This document shows positions 54,201-64,000 of a stretch of 64,000 nucleotides of DNA, piece after piece (within the stretch, counting starts at the first letter, position 1; each line of letters begins with the position of its first letter). Origin of the DNA: Chiua virens. Its lineage: Eukaryota; Basidiomycota; Agaricomycetes; Boletales; Boletaceae. The position numbers and the translations under genes were made by a program. Below the pieces are notes generated by a model. The model saw nothing but the letters and a program-made list of their open reading frames with translations, had not been told where the DNA came from and made no database searches. Location: contig JAHNUO010000027.1 of assembly GCA_019787685.1 (NCBI GenBank), positions 124,001 to 188,000 on the forward strand. The letters are read 5' to 3'.

Positions 54201-56595
54201 CCTCCCGAAAGGATTCCTGGGCGTCATCAACGACGAATAGTTGACCTAATATCCCTTCGTACAACTCATCGATGGAACGGGTGGTCGCAGGGTTGTTGTT
54301 TCGCAAAACTATTTTGAGCCGCTTGGGCGGGGTAAGTCCTTCAGCACCAATACCACGAATGAATTTGCACGCGGTCGCAGCCCACTGGAACAAATGCTGA
54401 GAACGTTCGACGAGCAGTCGACATGTCCTCTTGTCGGCCCATATTGATGCAAGTTCGGAACTTTGATGAAGCGAGTGGTAGATGAACTTCTCAATGTCTC
54501 CATCCACGACATCGTCGGAGATGTCACCCATGTGTTTAAGAGCGACATGGCTACTTGACGAAAGGGCGGCAAGGATGTCGCTTTCGGGCCGAGTAGTGAT
54601 CAGGAAACGAAGATTGGTCGGCAGGTTACGCTCAGTGATGTGTTTTGACAGCGCAACCAGAAGTTGGTGGCGGGCATCCCGATCGCCGCTTTCGTCAAGG
54701 GCGTCGACCACGACAACCAGGGGCCCAATGGTGTGAAGGGCCCTGCCGGGCCGGACAATGAGCCGTTCGATGTGCTCTGAGGGGGATGTTGATGTACGAA
54801 GCGATCGGTTATCTTTCACGACCCCAAAAAGAATAGACTTGTACTGAGGGTCGTGATCAGCTAGATCGCGTGCGATGGTGCTGAAAAGGTTTTTAGGATT
54901 CCGCCCCGCAACGTCAGCCTTGGAGAAGCAGAATGACGAGCCCAGCCTCTCTTGGTCGTCGTATAATCGAGCGATCGAGTGAGCCACTGCAGACTTTCCC
55001 GAGCCAGCGACCCCAGTGAGCAGACACACTCGCGGGGCATCTTCGTCGGGATTGTTCAGGATGTCACAGATCTCCCGGAGTAGGGACTCCCGAGTCCCGG
55101 GGAGACATTCCTTCTCCGGCGCATATCTAGCGCCAAGCGCATACGGAAGGTCATTCAGGTCAACTGCATCCACTGAATTGTTCATCGATGAGTAGGGACA
55201 AAAATGAATACTGCAGGACCTACCGACATGCTCCATAGCGTTCATCATGCGAATGACAGTGAGCCCGGTCTCCAATGCAACTCCTTCTAAAAGTGTGGTC
55301 TTGAGTTCTTGAAACTTGCTCTCGTAAGCTGTGAGCTTTGCGTCGACGTCGGAGATGGTGTACTTTGCCATCCGAACCCCTAGACACAAAATTAGTGATA
55401 TGTATCCCTGTATATAACCGGCAATGACTAACAGAAGCGCTCTTGCTTTGCGTACTCGGCAATGAAGTACCCGCACTCTGTCACTTGCTGGATCAGCAGC
55501 GCCATTGTCCCGATGTGCGATTCGATCTTCTTCAGGGGCTCGGCGTCGTGAACGAACGTAAAGACGTCGCTCATCGTGCCTGCTAAACGGATAATTCGAT
55601 CATCGCGGTATTTCTGGTTCACGAGCACCTGTGCGAGTCATGTCGGCCATGGGTGATAATACGGAGACAACGCCGTCACAACGGAAACAAGCTGACCTGG
55701 TTTGCGACTGATATCACGGACCAAGCCAATGATGCATATGGGTGGATCTGTGTTTTAGCTTAGAAATGAGCCTCCTGAGATGCTGGATATTGGATACCTG
55801 TACGATCTTGGACGCGATGTCGTTAAATACCTTCACCCGGTCCAACAGAACCCCCCACGTATTCTCGAGCGTCTGGACCTCCGCGACAACTTTTGTGGTT
55901 GTGTCAACTCCGGAACTGAAGGGGCTTACGACTGCAGGGGTGCCGGTGAGGCTAGCTACCGCCTCGGCCGCCCAGGTAACAGCCTGAAGCTGATCTGCAT
56001 CGACAGCTTCGGGTAAATCTGCAATGAACATAAACTCGATTGTAATCCCAGAGAGATCGGATGCATCGGATGCATCCTTCCCAAGGGTCTGTTCGAACAC
56101 TTTGATCGCAGAGATCGCATCAGTGATAACACATGAAACAGAAGATCGTCATATGTACCACCATCCTTCAATTGTCCTAATACTCCGCTGATCACATTAG
56201 AGAAATATCCAACCAGTTTCTTCCTTTGGATAAGACGTTTCCGGTAAACCTTGATGACAAAGGGAGAATGAGCAGCCCCGTCACTAGAGGTGCTCAGCTC
56301 CTTAACATAAAGCGAAGGACGCATGCACCTACAAATAGAATTGTTCGCTCCAGGAGGTGCGGTTATTTACCGGTTTTGCATAATTTGTCGAACTTGAGGC
56401 ATCATCACCTACAGAAAACTGAACAAGGTACTGTCTTGGGAGCGAAAACTTGCGCCGTGGTCGAGTGCGAAGCTCGATATCTGGAAAGAAACTAGCTCAA
56501 ATGCAACCTGTCAATGGCCAGCATTCAAACCCACTTTTGATGGTGATTTTTTTCGCCCTAGACTCGCTAAGCTTAGCATATTGCGACCCAGTCAT
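51240..56595 (-). CDS. NLR immune-type receptor: C2-like, NACHT, 15 WD40
   Basis: STAND-class NTPase that should sense a ligand through WD40 repeats and oligomerise through NACHT, as in fungal HET-E-like/NWD proteins of nonself recognition. My model has nine exons: 56595-56535, 56480-56333, 56283-56159, 56099-55798, 55747-55697, 55628-55433, 55379-55224, 55172-53629, 53579-51240. They total 4,923 nt, 1,640 residues, in phase throughout. C2-like N-terminus (LPRQYLVQFSVGDD, FVIKVYRKRL) about 1-110; helical region 110-345; NACHT with Walker A GVAGSGKS (400-407) and Walker B LVVVVDALDE (498-507); WD40 about 937-1590, units of 43 residues with SPDGRHIVSGS and IRVWNATTGETVAGP. The 51-nt intron 7 lacks a stop and could be retained. 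Exon 9 lacks CpG entirely. Confidence 0.88.
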
Positions 56596-57636
56596 GAAGA
56601 TAACCAAGATACATACGATATTGTGTCCATAAGTCGACCTGTGTTGCTTTTTTTCGTGGTGAATATACGACTGTGTGAGGGGGGGAGAGCAAGTGGGGTT
56701 GCGAGGGAGACTGGGAACCGAACCGAACAACCTAGCCCACCAACATTTGCTTGCAGGGTGACACCAAGTACCACTTGGCATCGTTGGTTACTGCCTAATG
56801 GTCAACGATTGACAAAACTCGGGCCAAAAAGTGAGGAGATGCGTTTCAGATTCCGTCCGCTAACTCTCTTCTCGCCGTGTCTGAAATCTGCCTTGGAGTT
56901 CGTGCACGAGCAAGCAACTCCTCGGCCCGAAGCACACGCCTGCAAGGGACTTTTCACCGGTCCGAGTCAACGGTTAGAATGATGTATTCAAGTTCAAGTT
57001 CTCTGTCAGGGACGCAGTGACTTGTGCGGTCCATCTGTGCCACAATCCAGGCCTGAACCTGAGCCTGGTAAGAAGGTATTCATGGTCGGAGAAGTGTGAG
57101 CAGATCCAAACCCTAGTAAGCTGAAACGACAGACCAACTTTCTTTAACGAAACCGGACGCTAAATACATACAAGTATGCCAGCCACTGGAGTCAATGAAA
57201 GAAGGGCACGAGGAAGGAGACCGGACGTTTCAACGAGATTGAAATCGACATTCAATCGTATACGATTCCATGCTGCGTTCGTACCGCCTACCGCCTAGAG
57301 TGACCACTGTGGTCCTAACCCTCGGCATGTTCGGTCGCAATCGTAGCGGCACGATCATAGTCACGGATGATCATCATAACATCCTGGATACAAGGGGCTG
57401 GATATCCGCATGTAAGTCGACAAAGTGCCAACTGAAGATGCAGAAAGTATGAATAATATAATATAGGCAGGCAGGAGCGCAATACGAACCTCTGACCCAA
57501 TAAAAATTACTCTAAGAATACACCGGCATGGCAGTGGCTAGTATAACTCAGTATTATCGCCGACACGGTCTACCGAAACAGACTGATTCAACAGACAACT
57601 CTTGCTGGTCGAATCCGACGTAAAAATCTCGCCTAG
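56596..57636. other. NLR upstream region, no gene recognised
   Basis: Upstream of the NLR start; presumed promoter. Short frames on both strands show no conserved motif. Minus-strand 57315-57500 ends in VMMIIRDYDRAATIATEHAE, protein-like, but I cannot build a gene. Confidence 0.4.
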
Positions 57637-57858
57637 TCAGCACAGTCGGCCACTATCCTTCTTCAAAGTCCGGGTCCTGGCGTCGCTCAATCTGAATCTC
57701 AGCCCTGTCCCAGTAGCGTGACCAAACACTGTACCTTCCAATGCTTGCACTCGTTCTCCTCGCACGCCATACACACGCCATGAACCATTACGCGTTGTCT
57801 TTTCCTGCTGCCCAACTTGTGCCCAATATTCTGCCGATGGAATCCTCGACGCAGTCAT
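57637..57858 (-). CDS. Possible small hypothetical protein
   Basis: Uninterrupted 73-codon frame beginning MTASRIPSAEYWAQVGQQEK with a central WRVYGVRGERVQ. Composition is protein-like and CpG-rich like the neighbouring host genes. No domain, signal peptide or membrane segment is apparent, and upstream or downstream exons may be missing. It may equally be a chance frame. Confidence 0.25.
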   Translation of the reverse strand: MTASRIPSAEYWAQVGQQEKTTRNGSWRVYGVRGERVQALEGTVFGHATGTGLRFRLSDARTRTLKKDSGRLC

Positions 57859-58236
57859 TGGCAGTTGGAAAATTACGGGCCACGTATGTCATTGAGCTAT
57901 TCACGATAGTTTGTGTCAAAGGAGAATGAAGAGGAGACTCCCTCAATGGTTCATATGAGCGCTGTGCGTCGTGGGGAGGCGGAGTCTTGCCGCGGAGATC
58001 AACCCATCATAGGCTCGTAAGTGCGATTGACCTCAACGAATTGATTTGCCGCGAAACCTTGCCAGGCATCATCAAGTTGATTGAGTCAGACCTTCAGATC
58101 AGTATGGGTAACCATGGCAGGGTTACCTTGTTGTTTCCCTCAATGGGGATTTTGCGCCTTCGGTCGCGTGACGAGACTCGCATAGCAACTTATCAGCACC
58201 CCTGGCATTCTTTCTTTCTTCCCTTCCGTGAACATC

Positions 58237-58747
58237 ATGTCTGACGTCTTGTCGATTCAGCACCCCCCCGCTTGTAAGCTAAAGCATCATCGAAGTTTTC
58301 CTAATGCTCTGCTAACACTCGCCAGTGAGAGTAGGCGGTCGTCGCCTCTCTATCAACACCCGTCCCAAACTCCACACCACTCTGTAAGTCCTCAATTGAT
58401 CTCGACAGCCTGCTTGAATAGTCCTGCACACAAACAGAGGTACGGCTGCACCCGCAAACACACAGCCCACCGAGGACGCCGACTACCCGCGTCCCGGTGC
58501 CACTCAGGGGGGAGGCGAAGAACAAGCAGAAGCAGAGACAAATCATCCGCAGAACGAGGAAGAAGTCCCCAAGAAGCAGAAGAAGCGTGGCCATGGTGAT
58601 CATGATCAAAACAAACTCAGGCTCAAGGAGAGCGTGCTTCGCCGACTCGATTTGACCACAGTGCCTTCGAAAGACCACTTGAGCTCGAGGCACTGGTTTG
58701 GAGCCGCGGGTAGGATCAGTCAGCCCGCGAAAGCGTTGGCTGTTTGA
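58237..58747 (+). CDS. Small conserved-looking protein, 134 residues, 3 exons
   Basis: Exons 58237-58273, 58326-58383 and 58438-58747 total 405 nt, in phase, with introns of 52 and 54 nt (gtaagc...cgccag; gtaagt...aaacag). The product starts MSDVLSIQHPPALRVGGRRL, has an acidic Gln/Glu-rich middle (GGGEEQAEAETNHPQNEEE), a basic KKQKKRG patch and a polar end. The N-terminal HPPALRVGG recalls the conserved start of the DAP (death-associated protein 1) family, a weak resemblance only. It is probably soluble. It converges on RPL28, whose stop lies 234 bp away. ATG chosen because all three exons join in frame from it. Confidence 0.65.
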
Positions 58748-58980
58748 AGCTTGACGGAATGCATGCCTGGAACTAAAGAAATTAGGCGGGGTGGTAAATG
58801 TGTCGTTCGTGTATGCAGCTGAATCGTGCATGTATTTGTACCGGTCGATCCCAAGTTACTCGGAAATCTCGAAGCGCTCTCATAGCACAAACAAATGATA
58901 AGTGTAGCCTAGATGGCATAGTAATGCTTGTTTTATCATGAAGGTGCATAACGGAAAGAGTACTGATACACGCCAGACGC

Positions 58981-59863
58981 TCATGCAGAGAGGGTCTTCT
59001 TGCCCCGAACCTTCTTTGGTGGTTCAGGTTTCCTTTCTTTTTGTGAAGCAATCAGTGCAGAAGTGCGACCGAGGGCGGCCTGTCCAAGACAAAACTGTCA
59101 GTAAAACAATACTACAGCATGATCAAGGACGGAGATAAATGTGGTCGCCAGTCGCACCTCCCCGTAACGGAATTCAGACGGGGAGGAAATGCATAAAGGA
59201 GACTGTCCAGAAGGCGGACTACTTTGATATTGCAAACGTGTCCACGCTCAACCTTCATACACCAAAGTGTGCTTTCCAGTGAGTTCTAACGAGAATGCGT
59301 GTTGTTTCGTCTCCGCCAGAGCAAGGCAAGTGAAGTACCTGGACTCAAGCATAGAGAAAGGTACTCACGGCACGAAGGTCAGGGCGGTAACCCTTTCTTG
59401 CGATACCAGCAACAACACCAAATGCACGACGACCACCAGAACGGTTACGGATCGCGAATGTGACCTTGGCTGCGCGGGCTTGATTGGGTGTCGCTTTGGA
59501 CTTGTTCACGGTAACTTGGATGCCTGTGGGTGAGTCCTTGATGTCGATTGTCTGGATAAATCATCGTATCAAACATTCAGTGCGGACATCGAATTTGAAG
59601 GGTATCCTTGCCTTTGCGTTGGCGAGACCAGAATACTTGTGCGAGTGGAGGTTACGGAGGTTACCCTGGTGCAATAACCGTCCAATGGGTAGAAGAATGA
59701 ATGGAACCAAAACGTACGGGTTCGGTGGAGAAGACTGCGCCCTCTAGCCCCCTCTTCACGAGGAAGGAGTTATGGTTCTAACAATAAAAAGTGAGTTGGG
59801 TGACAATCTGTGTATATAGTTGAGACTAACACGGAGAAGGAGCCACTGGAGATCGGTCGACAT
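58981..59863 (-). CDS. RPL28: 60S ribosomal protein L28 (eL28)
   Basis: Large-subunit ribosomal protein, 142 residues, five exons: 59863-59831, 59777-59718, 59665-59612, 59551-59369, 59079-58981. Each exon is a whole number of codons. It starts MSTDLQWLLLR and contains NLRNLHSHKYSGLANAK, VTFAIRNRSGGRRAFGVVAG and a basic C-terminus (KPEPPKKVRGKK), all characteristic of eL28. Length fits the family. Intron 3 (59552-59611) has a GC donor (AAG|GCAAGG). Intron 4 (59080-59368) is 289 nt, much longer than the others. The promoter is shared with the P450 side; the duplicated P450 unit begins about 35 bp upstream of this ATG. Confidence 0.95.
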
Positions 59864-60447
59864 CGTGCAGAGGGTGGTACTTGTTGTGCCAGACGATGAG
59901 CGAATGTGGCTGATTCAAACTGTACAGTCAATCCAAATACAGCCAAATATCTACGGGCCGGATGTTGCCGAGTCTGTTACTACGAGGGCAGTTCGGACTT
60001 CGCACCACGCGTCAAGTATCGAGGTATCCACAATCTGGCATGCGGTAGGGTGATAGGATCATTCAACGCCACCGGCATCTTTATTCATTGTAATCCGGGC
60101 AACGTGTAACACTGACAAGGTCCATGTCTCCTGGCAATGGCACTCACGATGATTAATTATAGACACCTCGTTCAGGTCGTCATCTCTTGCTTCCGACGGA
60201 GCACGAGTGCTGATCTTGATCCACCTATAATGCTCTAACCGTGATTCCGGCTGCCGGCACAGAATGCACTAATGGAGGGAGCGACCTCCATATACAAATC
60301 GCCCGAAAAATGGTGGTAAGAACCCACCCATTGCGGACTATATATCCCGTTGGGAAAGTGATGGTCCTTTTTGGATCGTGCCCTGCGCATATGGTCACCG
60401 GGGCTTTATAATGACAAGTGATGGGGGCTGAGAAACGTCTCCCCGTG
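59864..60447. promoter_or_regulatory. Divergent intergenic region RPL28 / P450-1
   Basis: Contains the upstream regions of both genes. A TATA-like ggctttataatgaca at about 60402-60417 lies 35 bp before the P450-1 ATG and is conserved before the second P450 (63262-63277). Most of it is duplicated at 62730-63317. Confidence 0.55.
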
Positions 60448-62565
60448 ATGAACTCCCGCCTACTTGACCTATCAGTTGGTATCCCTGGTTATGCAGTCGC
60501 AGGAATCGCTGCTGCCCTTGTGGTCGTCATAAAGCTATCCCAGCCTTCCAAGGTGAGCATGTTCACTGGATGCCCATTCTCCTCAACCTCGGAACGCTTC
60601 CGCAGCTCGATGCTATACCCACCGTTGGCTCAGGAGCTTTGTTCGGGTCATGGTGGGATGCCCTGACGCACTTGTCCAGTGGGTTGGACCTTGTGCAAGA
60701 AGGTTACAAGAAGGCAGGTCTTATACCTCACTTGCATCATGAGTGCTCATAAGCCCTTCAGTACAAAGCTAAGGCGTTCAAAGTTGCTAGATTCGACCAG
60801 TGGGTTGTTATTATCAGCAGCCGCGAGCTGGTGGACGAAATACGGCGAGCACCCGATGATACGCTATCCTTCTTGGAAGGCGTAAACGATGCAAGCACTT
60901 GTTCGCTTCCACCTTGACTAATTCATTCTAAATGTAGGATAGGCAATTCAAGTCACGCACACATTGGGTCACGAAATCCATCATAATCCTTACCATATTC
61001 CAATTGTGCGTTCACGCCTAACCCGAAATATTGGATCCTTGTATCCAGAGATAACGAACGAAATAATCACGGCATTTGATGACGTCTTCGCTCTCAACGG
61101 GAATGGTGAGTACCCTACTCTGATCGTATTGCACTATCCCTAATGTCTGACCAATAGATTGGAAGAATGTGCCAGTGGTTAGTAGCATGCAAGCAATAAT
61201 CTGCAGAACGAGTAACAGAGTATTTGTCGGGCTACCACTGTGTGAGCCATCCGAATCATCGCCACCCTTTCTTTTGCAGAGTTAACGCAAAGTATCTTAG
61301 GCCGCGACCCTGACTGGGTTGATCTCAACATTCAATACACCCTCAATGTTGTCATGGGTGGTGCCCTCGCGAAGATGTTCCCGGAATCGCTGAGAGGGTA
61401 AGTTATTTACGGTTGCTGTCTTAAAAAAACGATTTTCAACGTGGAAACAGTTTAGCTATGCGTTTATTTACCAAGCTTAATCAGGCCAAGCAACGTGGAA
61501 GGAAACTTCTTGGTCCAGTCATCAAAGAGCGTCAACAACGCCTAAGTGAATATGGGGATCAGTGGACCGACAAGCCAGTTCGTTGATTCTTTTTGCAGTG
61601 TAGTATAAACTTAATTCTGAATTTGACAGAACGATTTTCTATCGTGGTTGATGGAAGAAGCCGAGGGCCCAGAGTCGACGATGGAATTTTTAACAAATCG
61701 TATCTTAACGCTCAATTTTGCGGCTATCCACGTACGTGTCCACGTTTTCTCCTAGCATCAAATGACACGTTGACTGACTCAAGTAATTTCTGGGTTAGAC
61801 GTCTTCTCAAGTATGTTCCGTTGCTGAATGTTGCAACCCAGCTTCGACTAATTGATGTCACGTCACAGAGCTTCGCCCATGTCATTTTATATCTTGCAGG
61901 AAATCCTGAATATATTCAACCGCTTCGCGAAGAGGTTGAAGCCATCGTTGAGACGGAAGGATGGACAAAGGCTGCACTGGGGAAAATGCGAAAAGTGGAC
62001 AGCTTCCTGAAAGAGTGCCAACGTTTAGAAGGCATTAATGGCGGTACGTGTCTTAACGCATGTTAGACGCATCTGTCAGTCAGATTGACCTGCCGATTAG
62101 TGGGCCTTGTACGCAAGGTGTTGAAAGACTTCGCCTTTTCAGACGGTACGGTTGTACCGAAAGGGGCAACGGTCGGCGCGGCCAATTGGTGTATACACCG
62201 CGACGAAGCGTTCTATAAGAACCCGTTCGCTTTTGAACCGTTCCGTTTTGCCGACTTGCGTGAGGAGGATGGTGAGAGTGTGAGACACCAGTTTGTCTCT
62301 GCTTCCCCGGAATATTTACCGTTCGGACTCGGTCGACATGCGTGGTACGTTCTTTGTCTCAAACGGCGAGGAGAAATACTGAGGGCTTGCTAGCCCGGGA
62401 CGGTTCTTTGCCGCCAACGAGATGAAATCCATGTTGGCACATCTTGTGGTGACGTATGATATCAAATTTGAAGACGGAACGACGCGCCCGCCGACGATAC
62501 AGTTCGGGACGGTGCCAGTACCTAGTCCGACCGCTAAGATGATGATCAGAAAGAGGGTCCACTAA
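60448..62565 (+). CDS. Cytochrome P450 monooxygenase, complete
   Basis: Haem-thiolate monooxygenase, probably ER-anchored. Twelve exons: 60448-60552, 60606-60713, 60762-60890, 60943-61105, 61158-61241, 61301-61397, 61451-61577, 61630-61731, 61799-61810, 61869-62043, 62101-62344, 62394-62565; 1,518 nt, 505 residues, in phase. N-terminal anchor about residues 10-30 (GYAVAGIAAALVVVIKL); RRAPDD near 104; I-helix region FAAIHTSSQSF about 300-311; ExxR ECQR (358-361); FEPFRF; haem loop FGLGRHACPG with Cys ~449. It resembles the mushroom P450 group often annotated as ent-kaurene-oxidase-like; substrate unknown. Introns 2 and 3 need GC donors, and exon 9 is 12 nt. Alternative donors give early stops. 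Confidence 0.88.
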
Positions 62566-63317
62566 TTGTTCCGTCGATTGTACGTGTGTACCATGCGTGT
62601 TCTATTGTGTTTGTAAAACTTTACTACTGGAATTTGGTTTACTGGGTTTATTATCGTGAGGAGTCATCGGAGTAGCTCGGTTGCAGCTGCTAGATTTATG
62701 GATCTTAGAAGTGTCACTATAACGTCGTGAGCGAATGTGGCTGTACAGTCAATTCAGCTACTATGACGTTGCCGAGTTTGTTCCACGTATACAATCCAAT
62801 ATATGGCTTCGCTGGCAGCGCTTGCGATAGACCATCGATACGATCGTTCATTAACACCGGCATCGTCAGTTCGTGATGATCGGGGGAACATACCATCACT
62901 CGCTAAGACCATGTCTGCACCGAACAAAAGTGCGACAGGGACAAGGAAAGTTTGCTATGTTGCCCAGCAGTCGCACTCATGATGGTTGATTATAAACGCA
63001 TCTTCAGGTCGCCATCTTTTCTTTCGACGAAGGTCGACTTTTTATCTTCAAGTTGATTTAAAGGAGCTGCATACATTGCCCTCATGCAACCGTGATCCCT
63101 CCAACTGCCAGCACAGATCGCACTAATGGAGAAATTCGCAGTTACCCCATATGCAAATCGTGTGAATGACGGTGATTATAATCCGTCACAAACCATATAT
63201 CCAGTTGGGAAAGTGAACAAATCTAGAATCTTTGGATCATGTCCGGTGCAAATGGACCCCAGGGCTTTATAATGACAAGTAATCCACCTTGGGGGTTGAG
63301 AAACGTGTCTGTCTGTG
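62566..63317. promoter_or_regulatory. Region between the two P450 genes
   Basis: 3' flank of P450-1, then from about 62730 (gagcgaatgtggctg) a diverged copy of the RPL28/P450-1 intergenic region, acting as upstream region of the second P450. No gene in it. Confidence 0.55.
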
Positions 63318-64000
63318 ATGAATTCCCGTCTACTCGACCTATCAGTGGGTGTCCCTGGTTATGCGGTCGCAGGCATTGCTGCTGCCCTTGTCGTCGTCGT
63401 AAAGCTATCCCAGCCTTCCAAGGTGAGCATGTTCATCGAGTGTACCCATTCTCTGCAATCTCGGAACACTTTCCCAGTTCGATGCAATACCCACAGTAGG
63501 TTCAGGTTCCTGGCTTGGGTCGTGGTGGGATGGCCTGACGTACTTGTCCAACGTAATGGACTTTGTGAAAGAGGGTTACAAACAGGCACGTCTGGACCAT
63601 CAGTTATTTCATGCGTGCTCACACCACGTTTCAGTACAAACCTAAGCCGTTCAAAATTGCTAAGTTTAACGAATGGGTTATTATTGTCAGCAGCCGCGAG
63701 CTGATAGATGAAATACGGCGAGCACCCGATGATGCGCTATCCTTCTTGGAATTCGTAAACGAGGCAAGTAGTGTTTGTCTCCACTTTGACTAATTCGTTC
63801 TGAACGTGGGATAGGAAGTTCAAGTCACGCACACATTTGGTCACGAAATCCATCATAATCCCTACCATATTCCGATTGTGCGTTCACGACTGACTCAAAA
63901 TATCGGATCCTTGTATCCAGAGATAAGGAACGAAATAATCACGGCCTTTGATGATGTCTTCGCTCTCAACGGAAATGGTGAGCGCTGTGCCCTGATTCGC
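63318..64000 (+). CDS. Cytochrome P450 monooxygenase, tandem copy, cut by window end
   Basis: Paralogue of P450-1 with the same exon borders: 63318-63422, 63478-63585, 63635-63763, 63815-63977, then a GT donor running off the window. It encodes MNSRLLDLSVGVPGYAVAGI, FDAIPTVGSGSWLGSWW, EIRRAPDDALSFLE and THTFGHEIHHNPYHIP. The donor of intron 2 is GC (CAG|GCACGT). Intron 3 can use GC (GAG|GCAAGT) or a GT four bases later with another acceptor. No damage in the visible part. ATG matches that of P450-1; the haem part is not in view. Confidence 0.85.

Larger units (their letters stand above)
59899..64000. repeat. Tandem duplication of the P450 unit, about 2.85 kb
   Basis: Unit 1 starts near 59899 and unit 2 near 62730 (shared gagcgaatgtggctg). 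The offset is 2,831 bp at the start, 2,870 at the ATG and 2,872 at exon 4. Coding and promoter sequence both match, with introns more diverged. Confidence 0.8.

Noticed and set aside
55173..55223. 51-nt segment in NLR that can be read through in frame
   Set aside because: It has canonical GT and AG ends and removing it keeps the frame and the family-like VDAVDLNDLP; treated as an intron, though retention is possible.

Overview
The window comes from a filamentous basidiomycete, most likely an Agaricomycete. Host genes carry many phase-consistent introns of about 48-68 nt with GT/GC-AG borders. They include an NLR of the NACHT-WD40 type, a 60S ribosomal protein L28 gene and a P450 family typical of mushrooms. 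About 80 percent of the window (1-51,200) is accessory DNA made of LTR retrotransposons nested in each other. The right end (51,240-64,000) is a gene-rich host segment. No species is claimed.

Layout. 1-1,488: unclassified repeat. 1,489-15,882: a Ty3/Gypsy element (E2, TSD atagt) split by a second copy of its own family (E1, 2,396-9,918, TSD gtatc), which carries a solo LTR of a related family in pol. 15,974-16,404: a solo LTR of the same family. 17,304-21,314: a stack of solo LTRs nested up to four deep. 22,885-23,528: another solo LTR. 23,823-46,133: a minus-strand Ty3/Gypsy element (F2, TSD taaag; about 7.8 kb without its guests) split by four guests. These are a solo LTR in its 3' LTR, a 6.1-kb LTR element without reverse transcriptase (L1), an intact copy of the E1/E2 family (E3, 35,605-42,513, LTRs identical by eye) and a solo LTR in gag. 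46,139-51,200: degenerate LTRs, a 100-bp tandem repeat, a nested solo LTR pair and an (AAAAAG)n tract.

Host genes. An NLR of 1,640 residues (C2-like, helical, NACHT, 15 WD40 repeats; minus strand, nine exons) spans 51,240-56,595. A small 134-residue protein (58,237-58,747, plus) converges on RPL28 (58,981-59,863, minus). Two tandem P450 genes follow: one complete (505 residues, 12 exons, 60,448-62,565) and one cut by the window end (63,318 on).

Main observations. (1) The E1/E2/E3 family has two conserved extra genes before gag. The first is a roughly 190-codon frame with no AUG anywhere in about 0.9 kb of leader, although the copies differ largely at synonymous sites. The second encodes an 81-residue one-span membrane protein. 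(2) Both Gypsy families have an 11-nt primer site complementary to their own predicted RNA 5' end, the Tf1-type self-priming layout. (3) Gag and Pol are joined by a conserved G-GGA-AAA minus-one slip site. (4) E3 is a mosaic: its pol is nearly identical to E1/E2, while everything from the leader through gag is much more diverged. (5) Inactivation is dominated by CpG to TpG/CpA change. The functional-looking WD40 exon of the NLR is also free of CpG over 2.3 kb, whereas the rest of that gene is CpG-rich. (6) An antisense, intron-bearing gene with a Zn2Cys6 cysteine pattern rides inside L1. All values come from reading by eye; no alignment or search was run.
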